Below, piece after piece: positions 1-9,987 of a DNA stretch of 64,000 bases. Position 1 is the stretch's first letter; every line of letters begins with the position of its first letter. The translations under genes were made by a program, and so were the position numbers. The stretch covers positions 68,374,757 through 68,438,756 of the forward strand of contig CM077165.1 in assembly GCA_039583875.1 (NCBI GenBank), given 5' to 3'. A model generated the notes under the pieces. It saw nothing but the letters and a program-made list of their open reading frames with translations. It did not search any database and was not told the DNA's origin. This DNA comes from Platanthera guangdongensis (Eukaryota > Streptophyta > Magnoliopsida > Asparagales > Orchidaceae).

Positions 1-669
1 TCCTCAGCAAGTAGGTTGCTTTCCTGAAGGACTCTCTTCAGGGAGTCAGAATTTTCTGAAGGAGAGCAGTTCCCGTCTTCAAATATTTCATGAGATACGG
101 GGCAGGAGAAAGAAGTTACCTGCTCTTCAGCGCTATGGTCATCTGATTCAGTGACAATTGTTTCATCCACATCCGAGCTACTTTCCTCACTATCTTCTTC
201 AGTCTCTGACAAGGATACTGGAGCTCTGATGCAATCCGAGGGATCCTGGCATTCATCTTCAGAAGTGTGGACCCCCACATACGCTTCATCCTCTGATTGG
301 CAGCATATTCCAGCTTTCTCTGACCCCCCCCATTAGCTCTGAGATCATCATCCACAGAGATTTAGTCGTTCTACATTTTCCCAATCTAGAGCGAGAGGCT
401 CCAGACCAGACATCCATGATGATTTGTCGAATCCTCTCATCCAAGTGAAATAGTGATAGTTCCGTCTCTGACATCTCAGCAATGCCCATGGGCACTTGGA
501 TCCCAGAGTCGGAGGTCTTCATGGGGATAAACGGACCCTCTTCCAGGATGAAGGAAGCTCGAGGATCGATAGCATCAAGGTGAAAGGATACTCTCATTCT
601 CCAGATGGGATAATAATCCTTTGTGCATGCGGGGAGTTTGAGTGGCGGAATCTCATAATCCAGATCCAT
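1..669 (-). pseudogene. Copia-1 gag fragment, frameshifted
   Basis: A minus-strand frame from 669 to 286 encodes a gag-type N-terminus with a YYPIWRMRVSFHLDAIDP stretch and EEGPFIPMK. These resemble the W..(R/K)M...L.AID...EEGPF.P pattern of UBN2/DUF4219-type copia gag proteins. Similar sequence continues to the left in another frame from about 355 to 116, so a frameshift lies near 310. The start is taken as the first ATG after the PBS, 55 nt inside the LTR/PBS boundary. The zinc knuckle and pol are outside the window. The assignment rests on pattern recognition only. Confidence 0.6.
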
Positions 670-723
670 GCTTCTGACACTGGTGGCAGGATTCTACTCA
701 AGGTGTTAACCTTTTTGAAGAGT

Positions 724-743
724 AACCTCCCTCGGATACCACT
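724..743 (-). other. Primer binding site of Copia-1
   Basis: The minus strand reads AGTGGTATCCGAGGGAGGTT. Its TGGTATC-GAGGGAGGTT part matches, with one mismatch, the 3' end of the initiator tRNA-Met captured in Gypsy-4 at 18505-18564. It marks the LTR/internal boundary. Confidence 0.7.
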
Positions 744-1608
744 TGAAAGTCCACCTAGTGTCAGCTATGTGCACCTATGGGGGGGGGGGGGGGAATAGGT
801 GACGAGTAGCGCTTTTGCGGAATATACGAACGTACCTGCACAATAAAAATACAAAGCACAGCACACAGAAAACACAGGCAATTTATAGTGGTTCCCCAAC
901 TTGGGTACATCCACTTTCCCCCTTCGACCTATCTCCCCAACAAGGGACGACTCGGTCACTTCTCCAACGGGATTGAAATCCAATCCCTTCACTAACGGAA
1001 GGAACCCTTCCACACGTGAGAGTCAACACTCCCACAAGCCGGGTTGCACCCAACCCTTACAACACGGAACAAAAGTTCCTTTACAACAAAATTAAATATA
1101 GAATGTACACGTGATGCAAACTTCTTTTGGAGACTACGGTGTTCCTCTTGTTCAACGACGTGTTCTTGAAGTCGATGAAGAGTCTACAACCTTGGTCTCT
1201 CTTGGAGAGGATCTCCCCGGAACCGGCGGCGGCACACGAGCGGCGGCTAGCTTCGGGATCGGCGGCTACGATGATGAGCGGCTGCTGAACTTGGAGATCC
1301 AAACTTCGTAGCGAAGCAAACTAGGTCTACCAACGGTCACTCTAGGATCGGTCGTCTCGATCGATTCGGACGGAGGAATTTTTTCCGGTCAACAAATCGA
1401 GAGACAAGAGATCTCTGGATAGACGCATGAGACTCAAGCCTTGCTAGGCTTCTGTCTCCGGAGATTACGAAGGAATCTCAAATATTGACGGCGACCAACA
1501 ATCCCGAGCGCGACGGCGGCGGCGGAGAGGAGTCGCGGAATTAGGGTTACGAGGCGGCTCGGTTTCTTTCTCCGTTTTCCGTCCCTTTACTGTTCAAAAA
1601 TACTGGAA

Positions 1609-1616
1609 TATATATA
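1609..1616 (-). promoter_or_regulatory. TATA-like box in the Copia-1 LTR
   Basis: TATATATA lies about 770 bp from the LTR 5' end, downstream (in sense) of the inverted-repeat cluster, which fits a U3 promoter. It is only a sequence match, and no start site can be seen. Confidence 0.4.
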
Positions 1617-1734
1617 CTGTTGAATTCTCAAATATGACCGTTTGCGGGACCCACAAAAGAAATCCCTAAGTCCGGTTCAAACTAGTCCAAAGGCAGAATC
1701 CGGTCCAGCAGCATCCTGAGAAAACGCCAAGTGA

Positions 1735-2045
1735 AAATCGGCGAGAATCGCAGGCGATTCTCGACGAATCGGCGAGAATCACTAAGTGATTCTCGACGAT
1801 TCGTCGAGAATCGTTAGTGATTCTCGCCGAATCACTTATTGATTCTCAACGAATTTTACTTTGTATGCATGAGCTGCATGGCCACTGGTTCGGCGAGAAT
1901 CACTAGTGATTCTCGCCGAATCTTACTTGGCACCATTTAGAGGTGGCCAGAAGGAGTCGGCGAGAATCACTAATGATTCTCGTCGATTCGGCGAGAATCA
2001 CTAGTGATTCTCGCCGAATCGGCGAGAATCACTTGGCGATTCTCG
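1735..2045. repeat. Inverted-repeat cluster (GGCGAGAATCAC / GTGATTCTCGCC) in U3
   Basis: The 12-mer and its reverse complement recur many times, often facing each other around CTAG or TTAG centres, so the stretch can fold into several strong hairpins. The same palindromic core appears in the LTR of Copia-4 at about 61610-61700, although the rest of the two LTRs looks unrelated. Confidence 0.85.
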
Positions 2046-2384
2046 TCGAATTTGCCTTGGACGAATTTTCGTCTTCCACCCAGGAGCTGCACCTTGATCC
2101 TCCATGCTCCTTGTCTTCTCTTGCATATGAACGGCCCTGTACTTGAAAGTAAGTGCACTCCAATAGAGAGAGTGCATATAGGCCAACACACTGATCTGCT
2201 CAACGAGGGATTACGTCGTGCAGACCCGTGTATATTGACCTACTGCACCCTGACATTGGTGTGCACTTAGCGTGGAGGAACTGCAAGCACAACTTGAGAT
2301 GTTTCATCAAATACATTGTGAATTCATCTTAGCTTGACAGGTGGCTTCCTCAAATCTAGGTAATCGTGGATACAATACCCAACA

Positions 2385-4832
2385 CTATCTTCCTCATCGG
2401 ATAATCGATCTTAAATGGTACGAAGTGAGCACTCTTCGTCAATCTGTCTATGATCACCCAAACTGAATCATGCCCTTTAGGAGATCTCGGTAAGCCTGTG
2501 ATGAAATCCATCGAGATACTCTCCCACTTCCACATCGGAATCTCTAAGGGAGTTAGCTTGCCACCAGGCCTTCCATGGCCGGCCTTCACACGCCTGCAAG
2601 TGAAGCACTCAGAAACAAATCTGGCTATGTCCTTCTTCATCCCATACCACCAGGCAATCTGCTTTAAATCATGGTACATTTTGGTAGACCCTGGATGGTA
2701 GGTAACACTAGATCCGTGGGCTTCTCTGCACACCATATCCCGGATATACCCAACTGCGGGAATGCAAAACCTGCCACGATACTTCAAGGTACCTGCATCA
2801 TCTATAGAGAAATCTGGTAATTCACCCTTTTCAGCTCGAAGGTACAAATGCAAAATATCGGGATCATCCTTCTGATGCAGTCGTGTAAGCGCAATCCACG
2901 AAGGTTCTGCCACTGCCAAGCTACTCTGCGAATCGCAGCTTCCCACAGAAATGTCCATCAAAAGAAACTCTTCCACAAGACGCTCGGCGGAGAGATTGAA
3001 AATCTTTCCTGACTTCCGACTTAGGGCATCGGCTACCACATTTGCCTTACCCGGATGATACTGGATTTCAACATCATAGTCGGCCACGTACTCCAACCAC
3101 CGCCGCTGGCGCAGATTCAACTCTTTCTGAGTGAAGACATACTTCAAACTCTTATGATCCGTGAAAATCTTGCACTGCGCGCCATACAACAAATGCCTCC
3201 ACAATTTCAACGCATAGATCACGGCTGCAAACTCCAGGTCATGCATAGGGTAATTCCTCTCATGAGTCTTTAACTGCCTCGACCCGTACGCAATCACATT
3301 CCTGCACTGCATCAAAACGCAGCCCAGTCCGACGTGCGACGCGTCCACATATATATCATACTCACTATCTTCAGTAGGCAAAGATAAAACTGGAGCTGAA
3401 CATAACCTTCTTTTTAATTCCTCAAAAGCCTCCTCACACTTGCTATCCCATATGAAGGCTGCATTCTTCTGCGTCAACCTGGTCAACGGCGCAGACAAAG
3501 TAAAGAATCCCTCTACGAATCTCCTATAATATCCAGCCAAGCCCAAGAAGCTTCTGATCTCTTTGGGAGTAACAGACCTCGCCCATTCCATAACAGCAGC
3601 GATCTTTTCTGGGTCCACCGATATTCCCTCCTTATTCACCACGTGGCCGAGAAAAGAAACTTGAGGCAACCAAAATTCGCACTTGTTCAGCTTGGCGTAT
3701 AGCTTATGGTCTCTCAGAGTCGCCAAGACCAGACGCAGATGCCGATCATGCTCCTCCGCATCTTTAGAATACACCAAAACATCATCTATAAAGACAATCA
3801 CAAACTTATCCAGGAAGTCTTTGAAAACTCTATTCATCAGATCCATAAAAGCTGAGGGCGCATTAGTCAAACCAAATGACATAACTAAAAACTCAAAATG
3901 CCCATGACGAGAGCGGAACGCCGTCCGCGGAACATCTGACTCCCGAATCCTCAACTGGTGATAGCCCGATCGAAGATCTATCTTGGAAAACACGGCACTA
4001 CCACGCAGTTGGTCAAACAGATCGTCAATCCGAGGTAAAGGGTACCTGTTCTTAATAGTAACCTTGTTCAGTTCTCTATAGTCGATGCATAGCCTCATCG
4101 ACCCATCCTTCTTTTTAACGAACAGCACTGGAGCACCCCATGGTGAAGAACTCGGCCTAATGAACCCTTTTGCCAACATCTCATCCAGCTGAACTCGCAA
4201 CTCTTCCAGCTCTCGCGGGGCCATCCGGTACGGCGCCTTGGCAATAGGACGCGTGCCTGGCTCCAAATCTATAGCAAACTCGACATCTCGATCGGGTGGA
4301 AGACCGGGAAGATCATCAGGAAACACATCGGAGAAGTCACACACCACAGGGATCTCTTGTAAACACGGCACTCTAACAACAGCCCCTACCAGAGAGACCA
4401 CACAGGCAGAACAACCAGAATCAAGCAACTTTCGAGCACGCACCGCAGAAATGACTGGAGACTCCTGGAGAGAATACCCATAAACGCTCCCTGGCTGACC
4501 GTTGTCCTTGACGAAGTCCAAGCGCTTACCCTTGCACTGGATCACAGCATCATACCTTGACAACCAGTCCATGCCCAAGATAACATCGAAGTCCTCCAGG
4601 TCAATCACCTTCAGATCTGCCTTGGCTAGAAAATCCCCCAACAAGATCGGACAATCAAGGACACCCAGGTCCGTAACCACAGAGTCACCGGAGGGGAACT
4701 TAACGCAAAAGGCACCACCAACACGATCTAGGCCCAAACTGAACCGCTCCACGAAGGCTCTAGCCACAAACGAGTGGGTAGCGCCTGAATCGAAGAGAAC
4801 GCGCGCCCAGCGGTTATTTACCTTAAATCGTC
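2385..4832 (-). CDS. pol: Gypsy-1 pol: protease, RT, RNase H and integrase N-terminal part (truncated)
   Basis: Polyprotein of a chromovirus-like gypsy element. In order: aspartic protease with [10 protein letters not shown] near 4797-4768; RT with the [11 protein letters not shown] motif and the catalytic FIDD near 3781-3792; RNase H with DIYVDASH near 3331-3358 and TDHKSL; then the HHCC zinc-binding module of integrase at about 2590-2720 and the first catalytic Asp region [12 protein letters not shown]. No internal stop was seen. The frame is cut at 2385 by Copia-1, and a few read-through codons extend to 2356. An ATG at 4851 opens the same frame. If the putative intron 4833-4926 is removed, this coding part joins gag in frame, so 4832 is taken as the exon edge. 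Confidence 0.88.
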
Positions 4833-4926
4833 CTACAAATAGCGCACGCATCTAAGGAAACAAACGCTAAAACGAAAACTACAACCATAAAGGGATCATA
4901 ACGAAACGACTGAGGGGAAGTCAAAC
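4833..4926 (-). other. Putative intron between gag and pro-pol of Gypsy-1
   Basis: Minus strand: TCAG|GTTTGACTT at the 5' side and TATTTGTAG|GACG at the 3' side, 94 bp, phase 1, splitting the Gly codon of VISG. Unspliced, the gag frame stops just inside pol. Removal joins gag to the [12 protein letters not shown] protease frame. Another choice (4852-4936, phase 0) also restores the frame but is not homologous in phase to the other five elements. Confidence 0.5.
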
Positions 4927-6151
4927 CTGAGATAACCTGGGTCGAAGTCTGTGCTTCGTCTGCCGAAAGCACATTCAGCTTCCCTTTTCCTCTATCCAAT
5001 TGCTGAGGCGGTGGCAAAGCCTGGAGGGGTACTGGCTGCAGAATAGGCTGGGACTGTGGGCACTTTGTCTTGAGATGACCCTTCTGCCCACACTGAAAAC
5101 AGACTTTATCTCTCGACCAGCAATGGGCAGCCTCATGCCCCTTCCTTCCACACAAGGCACACACCAAGTCTCCTCTGGGAGCACCCTGAATTGCGTGCAC
5201 CTGTTCCTTCTTCTGCGCTCCAAATCTTTTGAAACACTTCTCAAAGGGGTGGCCTGGTCGGCCACAAAAACTACAAACCTCTTTGCTCCTCTTTCTCGAG
5301 ACCGCATCGGGTTCCTGAGGACTCTTCCCTCCACCGGACTTTCGCTTATCCTTCCACAACTGCTGACCTCTATTCTTGGCATTCTCAATGGCCTCAACCC
5401 TCAAGGCAGCTTCGACCACGCTGGCATAACTGACTGCACCGTAGGCATTCGCTAACTGCTGAATGTCACTTCTCAGTCCACCCAGAAATCGCTTAACTCG
5501 GTCTGCTTCAACACTCACCAGACCAGGAGCAAACCGACTCAATTTACTAAACTCAATTTCATACTCACTGACCGTGAGTTTCCTCTGCTTCAAATGGAGA
5601 AAGTCATTCATCAGCCGGTCCCTCTCGACTGAAGGCAAAAACTTACTCAACAGCATCCCTTTAAATGACTCCCAAGAGCATCCTGCCACCAAACTCTCCT
5701 TCTCCCTCAACCACCAATTCTTTGCCAAGCCCTTGAGCTGGTAGGCAGCGAGCATCACTCTCTGATCATCCGTAATCCCCGAATAAGAGAACATCTCCTC
5801 AATAGAAATCAGCCAGTCATCCAAAATCATGAAATCTGCTTGCCCATCATAAGTAGGGGGTCTCAGTCGCTGAAACTGGGATATAAACGCCATCTCCGGG
5901 GGCACCACGACCAAAGGCACGGGAGGAGCAGGAGGGGCAGGAACAGCTACCCCCTCGGCGGGGTCCGGAACTCTCGGGGCCTGTCCCGCCACCACTGCCA
6001 CTAGGGACTGAATCTGAGCCTGCATAGCCACCACCTGCCTCGATAGGGTCTCATTACTCTGCCGCAGGTTTTCTACCAACGCCTCGCTCTGCGCTCCTGA
6101 CGTCTCACCCTCAGATTGGGGGGTCGACCTCGTTGCAGGACGTCTCGCCAT
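4927..6151 (-). CDS. gag: Gypsy-1 gag with three CCHC zinc knuckles
   Basis: Capsid/nucleocapsid precursor. The ATG at 6151 (MARRPATRS) is preferred over a start at 6166 because it begins the usual low-complexity N-terminus. A coiled-coil-like stretch (about residues 20-50) and a proline/valine-rich linker precede the retrotransposon gag core (about residues 85-240, with LRPPTYDG, WL.SIEEMF and KNWWLREKE). Three knuckles follow: CSFCGRPGHPFEKC, CALCGRKGHEAAHC and CFQCGQKGHLKTKC. The other gypsy gags in the window show only one. The frame is open throughout and ends in the putative intron (nominal stop near 4823). Confidence 0.88.
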
Positions 6152-6819
6152 CCTATAATCGCACAAGCTTTAGACGAAACTTAGCCCAATAGCTAGAACA
6201 AAACTACCCGGTACATACAAACACACTTAAATATGAACTTCAACCGCAAAACTTGCTCTGGGAGTTGTTTTATCATGATGATGTTATGCTTAACCTAAGA
6301 TGGTTCACCACCATCATACTAACTCATGTGCCTAAACCATGAATGCATGTATTTGTATTCTTTTTGACTCAAAACCATGTGTGTACATATGTCATCTTGC
6401 AAATCTTTAGCTTAACACGTTGTGCTTATGAAATGTTATGCTATGCATGATGTGCTATGCATTCTAAAAAAAAAGGCCTTAATGCATGCCATGGGCGGCG
6501 TACACATGAAAATGTTATGCATCCCATACTACATAACATTCCCATGCAACGAAAAAAGAAAACGTGCTAGCCGCATGCATGTGGTGAGGTTATGCATCCC
6601 ATACTACATAACCCTCACATGTTGCCTCCTATGGTGGATCCATATACAAACACATATTATGCATCCCATACTACATAATATGCCCCGTATACTTCTTTAT
6701 GCTCATGAGTGTAGTGTTCGTGCTTTAGCCAAGACGTGCTGATGACATATCGGTGTGTGTATGGTATGACGCTAACCACTAATGCAAACAAGGGGAAAGG
6801 TTGCCCGACCATTTGTCAA
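6152..6819 (-). other. Gypsy-1 untranslated leader between PBS and gag
   Basis: About 670 nt without a convincing gene. It is AT-rich, with ATGCAT-type repeats. Its main feature is three tandem hairpin units at 6505-6690, listed separately. Confidence 0.7.
6505..6690. repeat. Three hairpin repeats with a conserved loop in the Gypsy-1 leader
   Basis: The core TATGCATCCCATACTACATA occurs near 6516, 6590 and 6658, about 70 bp apart. Each copy is flanked by a different complementary pair of arms: ATGT/ACAT extended by CATG/CATG; CATGTGGTGAGG/CCCTCACATG; and CATATTATG/CATAATATG. The loop is conserved while the stems change together, which suggests selection on an RNA (or DNA) fold. Confidence 0.75.
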
Positions 6820-6839
6820 GCAACCTCCCTCTGATACCA
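6820..6839 (-). other. Primer binding site of Gypsy-1
   Basis: The minus strand reads TGGTATCAGAGGGAGGTTG. The first 18 nt are an exact complement of the 3' end, CCA included, of the tRNA-Met captured at 18505-18564. Two bases (GT) separate it from the LTR end. Confidence 0.85.
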
Positions 6840-6841
6840 AC

Positions 6842-9800
6842 TGTCACAACCCGCATTTTCTCAACGATAAAATCATATCAGAGCTAGAGAAAACGCGTGC
6901 CGTGATGCCACGTCGTGCAGGGGATAACTGCACACGCTCAGGCAAAACTCCACACCTTAGATTTTAAGGAAAAACGTTGATTAATTATGAAAGGAAAACA
7001 GTTATGTTGATTGGCTATATCCCTCGGCACGGTGGATCAGCTAGTCCACAATTAAAAGTATAAGTATACGCAGCAGAAAATAGTTTGGTTTAATTAAGTT
7101 GACACCCTAGTGAGCATAAGTGTCCCCGAGGGACAACTCATGCTATGCACGACTCTAAGTGAATATAATAGATATAAAAGGTAGTCTTTTTACGCTAAGG
7201 AAATATAGTGTCTTTGTTTTATAATTATGCTATGCATGATATACATATAATAATGCTTTTAGGGTTTAAAATATCTAACATGCAACCTAGCAAAAATCCT
7301 TCCCAGAAGCAAGTAAACAACCACTAATAGGCAAAAACAGCAGTTTAAGTTCATACCCAGCATCGCAAGAAGCCACCAGTGGGCGCCAACAACCTGACAC
7401 GAACCCACTGGTGAGTATGTATGTCTATACAGAAAAGTAAAGAACTACCTCACAGAATCGGGATCAGCTGTCTCAGCTACCCAAGAGGCGGCAAACCAGC
7501 CCCTCCAAAAGAACTAGCCGCTGAACCGGCTACAACCTGGACCTGAGGCATTCAAGAAAAGAACACCTCAGCAAGGAAATAATCAAAAGTGTAAATAAAG
7601 CATTAGAGTTAAGAGCAAAAAGAAGGGTTTACCAACCCGACAACAAGCTGCTATAAGCCAAAAAAAAAAGAGCATGACAGTAAGAAAAGTGCACTGTCTA
7701 AAGCATAGCAAAGCACGCCAAGTGCGAGCAATAAAAGCAACAAGCTCAACAAAAGAGTCTAACATTCCTAATACGTGGGTAAGTGGCAGTGGTCAAAAAC
7801 ATGGATCTGAATACATAACCAAAATCAGATCCAACAAAAAGGTCTAAGGGGTCGCCAATGGCAGCTTTAGGGTCCCACACACCAACCCAAACCAGGGCAA
7901 ACAGACGGTGGCCACAGCTCTCCACGTTAAAATCCACCCCTCGAGAGGCCACTAAAACTCCACCACCTGCCACAACCCAAGAGTCGGCAAACAAAAATTT
8001 GCCGAACACCCAATACCACCCCCTAAAGGAAGGGAAAAGTCACACTAACAATCCTAAGGTACACATGAACTCAGGACAGAACTGTCGAGCCCACTCGACG
8101 CAGCGTGGAGTAAACTCCACTCACCTGACGCCTAAAAATACCTAGCCGCAAGTCCTACGCTGGGTGACGGCGTTGAGTGAGCTCGGCTCACTCGACGCTG
8201 TTAGCGCTTTCCACTTAGGGTAAACGTAAGTCTTGCTAAAATCACAGCTTAAGCCATCTCATGCGCGAAAAACAGAGAGTTGGAGATTTAATCCCAACCC
8301 ACCGTTCCGTCCTAACTACACGGAGCTACCGCAACTAACCCTAAACTGTAACTAACAACCACCTCACCCTAACTCTAGCTACCCACTGGACACTAAACCT
8401 CCGACAAAAGAGAACATTGATTAAAATTCCAGAAAAAGAAATGAAGAATCAGCACTTGATTAAAAGCTTGATGTAATAACTTAACCTGCTGCCCTAGGGA
8501 GGAAAAAAGACAAAGAGAATAGAGCTTTGCAGAAGAAATAAAAAAGATCATGGGTTAGAAAATAAATTTGGCAAGGGCAAGGGGCCACTTGCCTCTACCT
8601 CTTCGGAAAAACAAACAACAGCCGCACCACGGCTTGGCTCCGGCGGCAAGATCGGCCACCTAGAAGACCAAAGCTGAAACTTGAGGGAAGAAAGAAATCA
8701 GATATTTAAAAATTCCTGGAATCGAACTCTAAATCAAGAAAAACTTACATGGAAGGGAAGATCTAGCCGAGAGCAAACCGAATCCGCTATTACACGAGAA
8801 AAACGGGCTCTAACCTTCCCGAAATCGCCGGCCAAAACAACCACCGCCTCCTCTCAAAACCCTTCCGCTGGAAGCTCTCCAGACTCGGGAACGATGAAAA
8901 ATGAGGAGGAAAAACAGTTCACGGCAACAAAAGACGATTTCAGGAAAAAAGTACGGAACACGCCCAAGACACGCCCGTGACACGGCCCGACACGCCCGTG
9001 TCACGGGGCGTGTACTCACACACTCGACGAACGTCGATCTCTACTCGACGAAAACACGGGACACGCCCCCAGACACGCCCGTGACACGGCCCGACATGCC
9101 CGTGTCACGGGGCGTGTACTCACGCACCTACCCACTCGACGAAAGTCGATCTCCGCTCGACGAAGCAAGGGACACGCCCTGTGACACGCCCGTGTCACAG
9201 GTCGTGTACCAACTCGAACACCGCCCGACGATCATGGAGCGCCGATCGTCGAATAGAGAGACACGCCCCAATGTCACGCCCGTGTTCGACACGACACGCC
9301 CGTGACAGGGCCGTGTTCTCACTAAACACCGCCTGACGACCATCGAGCGCAGCTCGACGAACCGAAGGGGGACACGCCCGTGACACGCCCGTGTCACGGC
9401 CGTGTTCCTACAAAAAACCCTGTCGACCAAAAATTCGTCGACCGGAGGAACGGGAGCTCTGCCCGAGCACGACACGCCCTGGGTCACGGGCGTGACCCAG
9501 GCCGTGTCACCCAAACTTACACAGAAAAGAAACCTGCTAACACCTAGCAAACAAGAGACAAGGCACCAGCCTACAAGCTCAGCCACAACATACCACGCAC
9601 AACACAACAAACATTACAAACATGCAGCTAACAAAACAACGCCGAAACGACGCGAAGGCAAACGATCTCGGATTTCGACCAAAACTCGCACCGTAGCTAA
9701 ACAACCAAGCCACGAAAACAACGGCGAGGTCGAAAACAACATCCGACGATCGAACACTCGGGCTAACACCTCCCGAAGCCAAAACGCAAGCATTTCCCTA

Positions 9801-9987
9801 AGAGGCCCAACCGAGTCACCAAAACAGACTCCGGCTAGCTGGGGAAACTTGCCAACTGGCTACAACCAGGCTACACAAGGAACCTACAGAGCTAGGACCG
9901 CGCTCTACAACGGCGAAGGGCCGGAAATGCGTCATCGTAACGCCAATCCAAAATCAAACAAAACACAGAAAAACCGGGGGCGTTACA
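6842..9987 (-). repeat. 5' LTR of Gypsy-1 (3.1 kb)
   Basis: Sense ends are TGTAACGCCCCC at 9987 and GGGTTGTGACA at 6842, next to the PBS. The U3 side (about 8960-9510) is packed with GACACGCCCGTGTC palindromes. The rest has no gene; frames such as 9402-10052 (+) are products of the palindromes and of open sequence. Only one LTR is visible, so the length is inferred from the terminal inverted repeats and the neighbours. Confidence 0.8.
8960..9510. repeat. GACACGCCCGTGTC palindrome cluster in the Gypsy-1 LTR
   Basis: Repeated short GC-rich inverted repeats such as GACACGCCCGTGTCACGG, mixed with CTCGACGAA motifs. Equivalent clusters occupy the U3 side of all six gypsy families here. They can form hairpins on either strand. 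Confidence 0.85.

Larger units (their letters stand above)
1..2384 (-). mobile_element. Copia-1: 5' part of a Ty1/copia retrotransposon, nested in Gypsy-1
   Basis: The LTR at its right side begins on the minus strand with TGTTGGG at 2384, followed leftward by a PBS and a gag-like frame that runs off the left edge. To the right of 2384 the integrase frame of Gypsy-1 starts abruptly in mid-domain, so Copia-1 was inserted there. The expected 5-bp target duplication next to it would be CTATC at 2385-2389, but its partner lies outside the window. Pol is not in the window, so the lineage is only inferred from the gag-like sequence and the long LTR (Sire/Maximus-like is possible). Confidence 0.8.
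744..2384 (-). repeat. 5' LTR of Copia-1
   Basis: The sense strand starts TGTTGGGTATTG at 2384 and appears to end ...TTTCA at 744, directly before a tRNA-Met type PBS, giving an LTR of about 1.64 kb. It contains a cluster of inverted repeats built on GGCGAGAATCAC/GTGATTCTCGCC (about 1735-2045), a TATA-like box and a run of 15 G near 780-794. The left boundary is inferred from the PBS, because the other LTR is not in the window. Confidence 0.75.
2385..9987 (-). mobile_element. Gypsy-1: Ty3/gypsy retrotransposon lacking its 3' part in this window
   Basis: Read on the minus strand, it has a 5' LTR (9987-6842), PBS, long leader with three hairpins, intact gag, putative intron, and intact PR-RT-RH, with the integrase stopping at 2385 where Copia-1 was inserted. 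At 9988 the frame of Gypsy-2 pol begins abruptly, so this element landed in Gypsy-2. The adjacent 5 bp ATGTA (9988-9992) should be its target duplication, but the other copy is outside the window. It differs from the other five gypsy elements in its three-knuckle gag and its 3.1-kb LTR. Confidence 0.9.

Noticed and set aside
780..794. Run of G as an assembly gap or vector artefact
   Set aside because: It lies at a plausible place within the Copia-1 LTR between matching sequence on both sides. The exact length may be unreliable, but nothing else suggests an artefact.
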